Origin: Streptococcus suis
Lineage (GTDB): Bacteria; Bacillota; Bacilli; Lactobacillales; Streptococcaceae
Reading direction: 5' to 3'
Assembly (NCBI RefSeq): GCF_902702775.1
Contig: NZ_LR738724.1
Span: 558,001-622,000 of the forward strand
DNA: 64,000 nt
The notes under the pieces are model-generated. The model was not told the origin of the DNA and did not search any database. It saw nothing but the letters and a program-made list of their open reading frames with translations. This document shows positions 1 to 9,029 of the stretch, one piece after another. The position numbers were made by a program, and so were the translations under genes. How positions within the stretch are numbered: position 1 is the stretch's first letter; every line of letters begins with the position of its first letter.

Positions 1-1142
<1,142 letters not shown>

Positions 1143-1150
1143 GTAATCGT

Positions 1151-1696
1151 ATGAATTTTGAAGAAAAAACCATTGAGCGGACAGAAATTTTTAAAGGGCA
1201 CATTTTTGATGTAGTAGTAGATGATGTTGCCTTGCCAAATGGTGGAACTGGTAAGCGCGAACTCATTTTCCACAAGGGAGCAGTTTGCGTTTTAGCCGTC
1301 ACCCCAGAAGGTAAAATGATTTTAGTCAAACAATACCGCAAGGCTATTGAACGTACTATTTATGAAATTCCGGCGGGGAAATTGGAGCTGGGCGAAGAAG
1401 ATACGCTTGAAGATGCTGCTTTGCGTGAATTAGAAGAAGAAACAGGCTATACTAGTGACAAACTGACCTTGTTGGCAGATTTCTATTCAGCCATCGGTTT
1501 CTGTAATGAACGGATTCGCCTTTATTTAGCAGATAACCTTATCAAGGTTGAAAATCCTCGTCCAATGGATGAAGATGAGGTTATCGAATTACATGAGGTA
1601 ACCTTGGAAGAGGCTTTGAACTTGGTGGCTACTGGCGATATTTGTGATGCAAAGACCATCATGGCTATCCAATATTTACAACTCATGAGAAAGTAG
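1151..1696 (+). CDS. nudF: NUDIX hydrolase, ADP-ribose pyrophosphatase type
   Basis: A 181-residue NUDIX protein that most likely hydrolyses ADP-ribose to AMP and ribose-5-phosphate. The NUDIX box is clear: a G after the strand EIPAGKLELGEED, then ALRELEEETGY, matching GX5EX7REUXEEXGU. The upstream strand LVKQYRKAIERTIYEIPAG is typical of the ADPRase subgroup. It lies 8 bp after glmU and 10 bp before macP, so it is probably co-transcribed with them. Substrate is inferred from the subgroup; other nucleoside diphosphate-linked substrates are possible. Confidence 0.9.
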   Translation: MNFEEKTIERTEIFKGHIFDVVVDDVALPNGGTGKRELIFHKGAVCVLAVTPEGKMILVKQYRKAIERTIYEIPAGKLELGEEDTLEDAALRELEEETGYTSDKLTLLADFYSAIGFCNERIRLYLADNLIKVENPRPMDEDEVIELHEVTLEEALNLVATGDICDAKTIMAIQYLQLMRK

Positions 1697-1706
1697 GAAA
1701 CTAGCA

Positions 1707-2027
1707 ATGGGCAAGCCCTTGTTGACGGATGAAATTTTAGAGAAAGTGAAAAAGAAACAGTATTCCGACCAATCTAGCCAGTTTGGACACTATCGTCCAA
1801 ACCAGGATATATCAATGGATGATGCTCTATTCGATCCATATCTAGAAGAAGATTATCAGGGATATGAAGAGGGACAAACGATCCGAATCCCGGTCAAACC
1901 TACTGTAGTAAAAAGTCGCCGTATCGAAACCATCAAGCGAGAAGCTTTCCGCAGTAAGGTAAACAAAATCCTTTTTTGGGTCATCATCTTACTGATAATG
2001 TTTATCATTGCAGTATTATTTATTTAG
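1707..2027 (+). CDS. macP: MacP-like membrane regulator of PBP2a
   Basis: Small 106-residue protein with a long hydrophilic, acidic and basic N-terminal part and a single C-terminal membrane segment (ILFWVIILLIMFIIAVLFI, residues about 88-106), so it is a tail-anchored cytoplasmic protein. Size, topology and position between a NUDIX gene and mtnN match pneumococcal MacP, the StkP-phosphorylated activator of the class A penicillin-binding protein PBP2a. Threonines and serines lie in the cytoplasmic part, but I cannot say which is phosphorylated. The name rests mainly on synteny and topology. Confidence 0.75.
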   Translation: MGKPLLTDEILEKVKKKQYSDQSSQFGHYRPNQDISMDDALFDPYLEEDYQGYEEGQTIRIPVKPTVVKSRRIETIKREAFRSKVNKILFWVIILLIMFIIAVLFI

Positions 2028-2035
2028 GAGAAGAG

Positions 2036-2725
2036 ATGAAATTTGGAATTATCGCAGCCATGCCTCAGGAATTAAAGATTTTGGTCGAGCATCTACAAGA
2101 TGCAACTGAAATCGATGTCTTGGGTCGAACTTACTATCAGGGACGAATCGGTCAACATGAAGTCGTTCTTGTTCAGTCAGGTATCGGTAAGGTTATGTCA
2201 GCTATGTCCGTGGCTGTTTTGGCAGATCGTTTTTCAGTTGATGTCATTGTTAATACTGGCTCGGCAGGAGCTGTTGCTGAAGGTATTGCCATCGGTGATG
2301 TGGTTGTAGCAAATCAATTGGCTTACCACGATGTGGATGTGACGGCTTTCGGCTATGCTTACGGGCAAATGGCAGGGCAGGAATTGTATTATCCAGCAGA
2401 CCAAGCCTTGTTAGAACAGCTAAGAACCGTTTTAGCAGAGCAGGAAATGATTAGCCATGTGGGTCTGATTGTGACAGGTGACAGTTTTATCGCAGGTCAG
2501 GAGAGAATTGCTACAATCAAAACTCATTTTCCAGAAGTCCTTGCCGTAGAGATGGAAGGAGCAGCTATCGCTCAAGCAGCTGTCAATACAGGTAAGCCAT
2601 TCTTGGTTATCCGTGCCATGAGTGACACAGCTCAGGGAGATGCCAATATCACCTTTGATGAATTTATTATTCAAGCAGGAGAACGTTCTGCCCAGACATT
2701 GATTGCCTTTCTGGAGAAAAATTAA
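2036..2725 (+). CDS. mtnN: 5'-methylthioadenosine/S-adenosylhomocysteine nucleosidase
   Basis: Pfs/MtnN cleaves methylthioadenosine and S-adenosylhomocysteine, releasing adenine; it feeds methionine salvage and the LuxS/AI-2 pathway. The 230-residue protein begins MKFGIIAAMPQELK and contains the family signatures VNTGSAGAV, GDSFI and the active-site stretch AVEMEGAAIAQ, followed by the catalytic Asp in RAMSDTA. The ORF stays open upstream to 1976 inside macP, but the ATG at 2036 has a GGAG Shine-Dalgarno just after the macP stop and gives the canonical N-terminus. The last base of its stop codon overlaps a BOX-like repeat. Confidence 0.95.
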   Translation: MKFGIIAAMPQELKILVEHLQDATEIDVLGRTYYQGRIGQHEVVLVQSGIGKVMSAMSVAVLADRFSVDVIVNTGSAGAVAEGIAIGDVVVANQLAYHDVDVTAFGYAYGQMAGQELYYPADQALLEQLRTVLAEQEMISHVGLIVTGDSFIAGQERIATIKTHFPEVLAVEMEGAAIAQAAVNTGKPFLVIRAMSDTAQGDANITFDEFIIQAGERSAQTLIAFLEKN

Positions 2726-2878
2726 TACTCTTCGAAAATCAAAATTATCCGTTGTCAACTTCCTTGATGAGTGAAAAGCTCCAGTGGAGGTTTTCAGCCT
2801 GTTACCTTGAAATAAGATAGTAACAGAGTTCTATCTTCGGCTTCGTTTCCTAGGCTACTTTTGATTTTCATTGAGTAT
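2725..2878. repeat. BOX-like element, copy 1 (154 bp)
   Basis: Begins ATACTCTTCGAAAATC and ends GATTTTCATTGAGTAT, the terminal inverted sequences of streptococcal BOX elements. It contains internal hairpin-forming stretches (AGCTCCAGTGGAG; TAACAG..CTGTTA-type). It is nearly identical, in inverse orientation, to the 154-bp copy at 42299-42452, differing at about five positions by eye. It sits directly at the mtnN stop codon. Confidence 0.85.
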
Positions 2879-3015
2879 AAGCAGATTGTGACAACAATAC
2901 ATTGAAATAGGATGACAGTAGCAAAAAGTTGTTACTGTTTTTCTTATGCAGTGATTTGAGCCCGATATTATAAGGTTTCAGCCATCTGTCCCCATACAAT
3001 TTATGATAAGAGTTA

Positions 3016-3044
3016 TTGAAAAGCTCGTGAAAATACTTTACAAT
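3016..3044 (+). promoter_or_regulatory. Predicted sigma-A promoter for the pyridoxal kinase operon
   Basis: TTGAAA, a 17-bp spacer, then TACAAT, about 30 bp before the start codon at 3077, which has a strong AGGAGG ribosome binding site. The region 2879-3015 between the BOX-like element and this promoter shows no ORF or clear structure. Confidence 0.6.
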
Positions 3045-3076
3045 TTTGTTTAAGAAAAATAATTTAGGAGGTTGTT

Positions 3077-3925
3077 ATGGTTCAGCGATTATTGCTTGCA
3101 AATGATTTACCTGGTGTGGGCAAGGTTGCCCTAGCCACTAGCATCCCAATTGCAGCAGCCTGTCAGGTAGAAACGATTCTTTTACCAACGGTACTACTTT
3201 CTTCTCATACGGGTGGTTTTCCAGATGTTGTCGTTAAAGATATGACTGACTTGAATCGAGCCTATTTTGAACAGTGGAAGAACTTGAATTTGGAGTTGGC
3301 AGGCATCTTGTCTGGCTACTGTGGAAATCCTCAGCAACTAAGTCAATTGGCTATGTATGCTAAACAAACAGAGACTTCGTTGATTGTTGATCCGGTCATG
3401 GGGGATGGAGGGAAGTTGTATACAGGTTTCACCCCTACCTATGTAGAAGCCATGAAAGAATTGATTCAGTCGGCCAAGCTCATTCTCCCCAATGTAACAG
3501 AGGCAGCTTTTTTGACAGGGAGGGATTATTTGGGAGCTTGCTACGATAGGGCGGCTATTGAGGACTTACTGGAAGCTTTAGCAGAGCAGGTATCAGCAGA
3601 TATTGTACTGACAGGGATTTCCTTTGATGATAGCCAAATAGGTGTGGCCTATTTTCAGCAGGAAACAGGGAAAATAACTACCTATATGTCTAAAAAATAT
3701 CCAGCAAATTTCTTTGGAACAGGTGACATTCTATCTACCTTGTTGGCAGTAGCAACCATCCAACAAATCAATCTCCATCAAGCCATCCCTCTAGCTTTAG
3801 AATTTATTGACAAGAGTTTAGAGCGTACTCTCGCTTTGGATAGAGACTTGAAATTTGGGATTTCCTTTGAACCTTTTCTAGCAGAATTACAGCAGGCATT
3901 TCAAACATTAAAGGAGAAATTATGA
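3077..3925 (+). CDS. Pyridoxal/pyridoxamine kinase-like protein
   Basis: A 282-residue ribokinase-fold kinase of the PdxK/PdxY type. It lacks the usual first strand pattern of ThiD; the sequence LANDLPGVGKVALATSIPIAAACQVE followed by LPTVLLSSHTGGFP is the pyridoxal kinase substrate-binding region. DPVMGDGGKLYTGF and the C-terminal FFGTGDILSTLLA carry the phosphate-binding loop and the catalytic Asp (GTGD). It overlaps the next gene by 4 bp (ATGA), an ECF transporter S component, so the pair is probably a vitamin B6 uptake and trapping unit. Exact substrate is inferred. Confidence 0.85.
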   Translation: MVQRLLLANDLPGVGKVALATSIPIAAACQVETILLPTVLLSSHTGGFPDVVVKDMTDLNRAYFEQWKNLNLELAGILSGYCGNPQQLSQLAMYAKQTETSLIVDPVMGDGGKLYTGFTPTYVEAMKELIQSAKLILPNVTEAAFLTGRDYLGACYDRAAIEDLLEALAEQVSADIVLTGISFDDSQIGVAYFQQETGKITTYMSKKYPANFFGTGDILSTLLAVATIQQINLHQAIPLALEFIDKSLERTLALDRDLKFGISFEPFLAELQQAFQTLKEKL

Positions 3926-4452
3926 AACAGAATCAATTGCGTCAATTAACCGAAGTTAGTTTATTTGCAGCCCTTATTTGTGTGGTTGTCTTCTTTATTC
4001 GTATTCCTTTTGGGAGTCAATTTGTCCATCTAGGCAATGCTCTGGTGGTAGTAGGAGTACTAATCTTTGGTTCCAAAAAAGGGGCATTGGCAGCCTCACT
4101 CGGTCTAGGCATCTTTGATTTACTGTCGGGATATGCTTCCGTTGCTTGGATTACCATTCTAGAATCACTCATTGTCTGTTTTGTCCTCCACTTATTTTAT
4201 GAAAAATTCCTACAGGCAAACGATAGTCTATCAAATATTATGTTGGTTGGGATAGTTGCAGCCCTCACAAAAATTATCTTAAACCTGTTGAAGTACACAT
4301 TGACGGGGAGTTTAGTCGGTGGACTAACGCCATCAGCATCACTTTTAGCTGCTTTGGGTAGGATTTTAGGAACCTATGGCACTGCAATTACGACCATCAT
4401 TGCTGTACCTATTCTTTATCAGGTATGTAAAAAGTTATATAAGAGAAAATAA
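3922..4452 (+). CDS. ECF transporter S component, probably for vitamin B6
   Basis: A 176-residue integral membrane protein with about five to six hydrophobic segments. The N-terminal part LTEVSLFAALICVVVFF and the GNALVVVGVLIFGSKKGALAASLG stretch are typical of ECF S components, which bind a vitamin and share an energizing module encoded elsewhere. Translationally coupled (ATGA) to the pyridoxal kinase-like gene, which points to pyridoxine or pyridoxal as ligand, comparable to PdxU-type components. The ligand is inferred from context only. Confidence 0.8.
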   Translation: MKQNQLRQLTEVSLFAALICVVVFFIRIPFGSQFVHLGNALVVVGVLIFGSKKGALAASLGLGIFDLLSGYASVAWITILESLIVCFVLHLFYEKFLQANDSLSNIMLVGIVAALTKIILNLLKYTLTGSLVGGLTPSASLLAALGRILGTYGTAITTIIAVPILYQVCKKLYKRK

Positions 4453-4467
4453 TTTATATAAAGTGTT

Positions 4468-4514
4468 AAAGTACGCTCATTGAATACAAGGTATTTCAAT
4501 GGGGGTACTTTTAT
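4468..4514 (+). terminator. Rho-independent terminator after the vitamin operon
   Basis: A long stem (AAGTAC..CATTGAATAC against GTATTTCAATG..GTACTT) with a three-base loop, followed by TTTTATTG. It separates the kinase/ECF operon from the pilus operon. Confidence 0.75.
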
Positions 4515-4668
4515 TGTTGTATTTTATATTTTGGCTCAATTTGAATAGATTTTTAAAATTGTTATCGGTATCAATTTTATTTAATTTTTTTATGAAAATG
4601 TATAAAAATGCATTGAAAACATGGACAAATAAGGGTTTTTCCGCGATTAGATAGCTTTTTCAGGAAGC

Positions 4669-4697
4669 TTGCCAGCTCATCTTAAATGTGTTATTAT
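4669..4697 (+). promoter_or_regulatory. Predicted promoter of the pilus operon
   Basis: TTGCCA, a 17-bp spacer, then TATTAT; transcription would begin near 4704, about 90 bp before the first pilin start codon. The 340-bp gap between 4453 and 4796 otherwise holds the terminator at 4468-4514, an AT-rich stretch and the palindrome at 4701-4720. Confidence 0.5.
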
Positions 4698-4700
4698 GCT

Positions 4701-4720
4701 TTACGAAAACGTTTGCGTAA
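4701..4720. promoter_or_regulatory. cre/LacI-type palindrome at the pilus transcription start
   Basis: TTACGAAAACGTTTGCGTAA is a 20-bp palindrome with one mismatched pair, centred on CG, the layout of LacI/CcpA-family operators. Compared with the cre consensus WTGNAANCGNWNNCW it has about two mismatches. It covers the predicted start point of the pilus promoter, so a bound protein would block initiation. CcpA is the first candidate; the LacI-type regulator at 14122 is another. Confidence 0.5.
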
Positions 4721-4796
4721 AGACAAAGTGGAGATTGTCGAAAGAAAACAGTATAGTGATGTTCTTGATTTTTAAATAAATGAAAGAGAGATGCCT

Positions 4797-7700
4797 ATGA
4801 AGTTTTTAAAGAAATTATTGGCAGGGCTTTTGGTTGTTTTTGTAACCTTAGCTAGTGGCTCGCTGGAAACAGTGGCATGGAGTCCTTATACGGACTTTCC
4901 TGACCAAAGTTTGCGTGAGTGGCCTACCAAAGACAGCAACTATGTTGCCAGCGACCTACCTGCCCCTCCTGCTATAGCTAACACTGTAGATATGGCGGAT
5001 ATGTTTCATTATCCACAGCTGATATATACAGGTTCAATATCCGATGATGCTGTTCAGACAGGTAAGTTGGCTAAAAATCGTTCCTATGTCACGGATATTG
5101 ATACATCCGTAGCCGTCATCACACGTGATGCCAGATGGCAATCAGGGGTTATGTGGAGTTTGGAAGAGAATAAAATTAAGCTCAACGAACCCTTCCAGAT
5201 GGTTAGTTATGTTTATCTAGGGAACAGAACCCAATATGATAAGAATTTTAATGGTCTCGGTGGTGCGGATGGTATTACCTTCACGATGCACAATGACAAG
5301 AAATCCGTTGCAGATATGCAAGCGGGGAATAAGATTGGTTCGGGAGACCTGAGCAATACAGGAATAAATGCCTACGGTGCTCTGGGGAACGGCTTGGGAG
5401 TATATGGTTCAAACTTTAGCGCAAACGTCAGCAGTGAAAAAAATAATATGGTTGATTTTTGGCGTGGTGTTGAAAATGGGATTACATTGGAGTTTGATAC
5501 CTTTTTCAACGATAATAATACTACCCAACATTCAGATAATGACCTGACTTCGATTATCTACAATGAGAACCACAGCAATACGCAGTACGGTCACATTGCC
5601 ATAAATTTATTAAATGATTTTAAAAATAATCGAGCAAATTACAATAAAGAGCCAGATAAAACAGCTAACAAGCATAAAATAAAGCTTAGTTTGGGATGGG
5701 ATGGCGAGGTAGCGGATAAGACTAATCTTTACAGTTGGAATCTTTCTAACTGGCCAACCAGTAGTTTAGCAGATGGTAGATGGCATCGCCTCGAGGTGAC
5801 TTGGACACCAGATACTGCTAGTAATACAGGGAATTTGAATTATACGATATATAAGCAAGGTCATGAGGGGTCCCGTAATATCGAATATAGCGACGATCGC
5901 TCCAAAGATGGTACGGATGTTATCTCTTATGATGTCGCAATCGGAACAGGTGACTATTCCCTTGAAAAGGTATTTGGTATTTCAGATCTAAATCATACGG
6001 TTTACTGGGGCTTCTCAGGGTCGACAGGAGGTTTCCTGAATAATCAGGCTGTTCAAATGGTGCAATTACCAATCTCGTATTACAATGCTGAATTGAGGAA
6101 AGAAGACCAGGATGGCAATTTAGTTTCTGATGCTATCTTTGAAATTGAAAAGAAAAATCCTGATACAGGTGAGTGGATTCCTCTGGAATTTTACAACCCA
6201 AGGACTGGAAGAACAGTTTCTCAGATTTCTACAGGCTCACACCGATTCTATCAAGGTGTAGTTGGAGAAGAGGGGATTTTGAAACTCTCGCAATTAACAG
6301 AAGGGACCTACCGTTGGAAAGAAATAGCAGCTCCTGAGGGCTACCAGCTTGATCAGGTATATTATCCAAATGAGGATGGTTTTGTTGTTAATTATGCGGA
6401 ATCTCTCAAAGAAAATGCCTTTGTTTATACGGCTACAAATAAAAAAATATATCAACTTGAATTAATAAAAACTGATGCAGATACGGGTCAGGCGATAAAT
6501 GATGTGCCCTTTGTTATTTCAAAGATTGAAAATGACATCTCACATTATCTGAAAATCAAGGCAGATAACACTGGCTTTGATTGGACAAGAATAGAGGGCG
6601 AGGCCAAACAATTTCTATCTGGCAAATCCTATTCTATAGGGGCAGATGGCCAAGTCTCTGAGCAAATTGGAGAAGATGGAAAAATCAGCATCCAGTATTT
6701 TCCAGATGCACCGAATCTCTTTTGGAAAGAAGTGTCCGTACCGACTGGATACAATTCTAAAACGATTCTGAGTGGATCGTTTACTACTGTAGCCGATAAT
6801 AAATACAGCTATACGGCTAGTCAAAGAAATGAACGATTGTTCCAAATCAACTTAGAGAAAAAAGGTAGTGACACCAATGCTGCCTTGCAAGGAGCTGTTT
6901 TTGCTTTACAGGAAAAAGTTGGTTCCGAATGGATTCCTGTCAGCTATAGCGGGAAAACAGAATTCACTACGAATCTAGAAGGAAAAATCAGCATTCCAAA
7001 TCTCGCTGCTGGGCGGTATCGATGGGAGGAAAAACAAGCTCCGGTAGGTTACCAACTTAGTCAGCAATATTATCCAAATGAAGATGGTTTTGTAGTAGCA
7101 TATCGTGAGGGTCTGGAAGTTGACCAAGTGTATCATAATTATATCTTTGATACAACAACCGTTACGAATCAACCTAAGGATTTTGAGTTATTCTTGGAGA
7201 AAAAATCCTCTACATTCCAAAGACCGCTTGAAAATGTTGAATTCAAACTTTATTCAACACGTAATGGAGATACTTTTTCTGGAGAGTTGGCAAGAGTCAG
7301 AACAAATTCAGAAGGAAAAATTGTTTTTGGAAAGGATATTCTAAAAGCTGATAAAACCTATTATTTGGTTGAAAGTCAGACGATTGATGGTTTTATACGT
7401 TTAGAAGGTTACTTTACGATAACCACATCCAAAACAGATGGTATCAATATTACTTATGCGAAAGCAGATGGTGAAGAAGATTCGAGGCCGTTTGAATTTA
7501 CCAGGGCAGACGACACTATCTACAAAGGTACTTTAGCAGTCTATAATAAGCGGAAGTCAATGTTACCCATTACAGGTGGGAATGGGATTGTCCCCTATAT
7601 TGTCATTGGTGGCAGTTTGACGTTTCTTGCTTTACTCTTTTTCACACGAAAGCGATTTGTCAAATGGCTTTTTGTGATCATCATTGCAACAGCAGGGCTT

Positions 7701-9029
7701 ATTGGGCAGAATACTAGGATTTTTGCACAAGAGCAAGGGCAGGTCACCATTGAGGTCAATCGTCTGATTTATCCAGTAACGGATACTCAATACAAATCAG
7801 GAAGTCCAGTAGCAGGGGCATACTTGGAAATTGTTGATGTTACGAATGAATTTTACGACCTGGTCCACTTGAATTCCTTATCGAGACTAGAGGCGCAGGA
7901 AACATTGAGTAAGGCGCAAAACGTCCAAGGTGAGAAAGTAGGTCAGGCTGTAACGGACGATAAAGGAAAGGCTTATTTCACTGTAGAAAAAATAAGTAGA
8001 GACCACCCGGCGGTCTACCTCATCAGGGAAAGGGTAACACCTGTTGCAGTTACACCTATGGAGCCGCTTGTAGTAGTATTACCCCTGTTAGATGATCAAG
8101 GGAAAGAGCGGTCTCAAATATCGGTTTATCCCAAATCACAGGGAACCTTTACTTTTGATAAAACAATAGATGGAAAGAGGGACAGTTACAGTTTGGGAGA
8201 ACCCATTCATTACCGTCTGTCTACTATTCTTCCACAAGATATTGTAAACTTAGCAAGTTATGAATTAGAAGATGTTTATGATGTAGGTTTGGAATTTATC
8301 AGTGAAAGTCTGAGAGTCTCGATTGATGGACAGGAACAAGCGGGTCTCATAGAGTCAATCAGTCAGTCAGAAAATCGTTTTAAACTATCGTTTGATATTG
8401 CAAAACTCGCTCAGTTTGGCGGAAAAACACTAGACCTTACCTACAATATGGTTATTACCGATGAAGCTGCAATAGATCAACCATTGATAAATACAGCAAC
8501 TCTCTATCCTGGAGATCTAACTCCATTAGTTGATAGGGAACAGGTGATAACAGGCGGTTTTCGATTTATCAAGCAAAAGGCAGGTGGAAACAAGTCTCCC
8601 TTAGCCAATGCAAAATTTATTATCAAGCATCCCGTTAATCAAACAATCCTTACCTATAAGGAAGGAAGGTATCAATTTGAAAAGGTAGCCCCTGAGGAAA
8701 AGGATGTTGTTCAACTGACTTCCGATGCCCAAGGTCATTTTGAGATAAAGGGATTGAGTTATGGCACCTATCTTCTAAGTGAGATACAAGCGCCATCAGG
8801 CTACATCTTAAATGAAAAGCCGATTACATTTACTATCTCTACCTCTACTTTTACGAAAGGGCCGATTTTATCGATATATAATGTTGAAAAACCTCGGATT
8901 CAGCTTCCTAAAACAGGGACAGCAACAACATCGTTAGCAGTTATCGGATTATTATGTTTAGTATCATCCATTATGATAAATAGGAGCAGATGCTCGTCTA
9001 AAAAGGAGAAATATAATGAAAAAGTTTAA
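4797..9029 (+). CDS. Fused ancillary pilin: lectin-like adhesin joined to a second LPXTG pilin
   Basis: A 1410-residue surface protein. The start at 4797 is preferred over the ATG at 4791 because the GAAAGAGAG ribosome binding site abuts 4791 but is 6 nt from 4797. Order of parts: signal peptide (1 to about 26); an L-type-lectin-like region (about 75-430; GLGGADGITFTMHN, then LEFDTFFN); four SpaA/Cna-B-like beta domains with isopeptide E-boxes (YRWKEIAAPEGY, YRWEEKQAPVGY); sortase motif LPITG at 923-927 with a membrane segment and basic residues. There the protein should end, but it continues into a second signal-peptide-like segment (about 956-978, KWLFVIIIATAGLIG), a second pilin body with a YPK motif and E-box (YLLSEIQAPSGY), and a terminal LPKTG at 1370-1374. 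It looks like two adjacent pilin genes joined by loss of a stop. It is followed, with a 14-bp overlap, by the major pilin. Confidence 0.8.
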   Translation: MKFLKKLLAGLLVVFVTLASGSLETVAWSPYTDFPDQSLREWPTKDSNYVASDLPAPPAIANTVDMADMFHYPQLIYTGSISDDAVQTGKLAKNRSYVTDIDTSVAVITRDARWQSGVMWSLEENKIKLNEPFQMVSYVYLGNRTQYDKNFNGLGGADGITFTMHNDKKSVADMQAGNKIGSGDLSNTGINAYGALGNGLGVYGSNFSANVSSEKNNMVDFWRGVENGITLEFDTFFNDNNTTQHSDNDLTSIIYNENHSNTQYGHIAINLLNDFKNNRANYNKEPDKTANKHKIKLSLGWDGEVADKTNLYSWNLSNWPTSSLADGRWHRLEVTWTPDTASNTGNLNYTIYKQGHEGSRNIEYSDDRSKDGTDVISYDVAIGTGDYSLEKVFGISDLNHTVYWGFSGSTGGFLNNQAVQMVQLPISYYNAELRKEDQDGNLVSDAIFEIEKKNPDTGEWIPLEFYNPRTGRTVSQISTGSHRFYQGVVGEEGILKLSQLTEGTYRWKEIAAPEGYQLDQVYYPNEDGFVVNYAESLKENAFVYTATNKKIYQLELIKTDADTGQAINDVPFVISKIENDISHYLKIKADNTGFDWTRIEGEAKQFLSGKSYSIGADGQVSEQIGEDGKISIQYFPDAPNLFWKEVSVPTGYNSKTILSGSFTTVADNKYSYTASQRNERLFQINLEKKGSDTNAALQGAVFALQEKVGSEWIPVSYSGKTEFTTNLEGKISIPNLAAGRYRWEEKQAPVGYQLSQQYYPNEDGFVVAYREGLEVDQVYHNYIFDTTTVTNQPKDFELFLEKKSSTFQRPLENVEFKLYSTRNGDTFSGELARVRTNSEGKIVFGKDILKADKTYYLVESQTIDGFIRLEGYFTITTSKTDGINITYAKADGEEDSRPFEFTRADDTIYKGTLAVYNKRKSMLPITGGNGIVPYIVIGGSLTFLALLFFTRKRFVKWLFVIIIATAGLIGQNTRIFAQEQGQVTIEVNRLIYPVTDTQYKSGSPVAGAYLEIVDVTNEFYDLVHLNSLSRLEAQETLSKAQNVQGEKVGQAVTDDKGKAYFTVEKISRDHPAVYLIRERVTPVAVTPMEPLVVVLPLLDDQGKERSQISVYPKSQGTFTFDKTIDGKRDSYSLGEPIHYRLSTILPQDIVNLASYELEDVYDVGLEFISESLRVSIDGQEQAGLIESISQSENRFKLSFDIAKLAQFGGKTLDLTYNMVITDEAAIDQPLINTATLYPGDLTPLVDREQVITGGFRFIKQKAGGNKSPLANAKFIIKHPVNQTILTYKEGRYQFEKVAPEEKDVVQLTSDAQGHFEIKGLSYGTYLLSEIQAPSGYILNEKPITFTISTSTFTKGPILSIYNVEKPRIQLPKTGTATTSLAVIGLLCLVSSIMINRSRCSSKKEKYNEKV

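Noticed and set aside
2725..2878. Calling the intergenic repeats RUP elements
   Set aside because: RUP was considered because of the terminal TA, but the ends and the modular inner part fit the BOX type (boxA/boxB/boxC), with boxB-like hairpins in the long copy.
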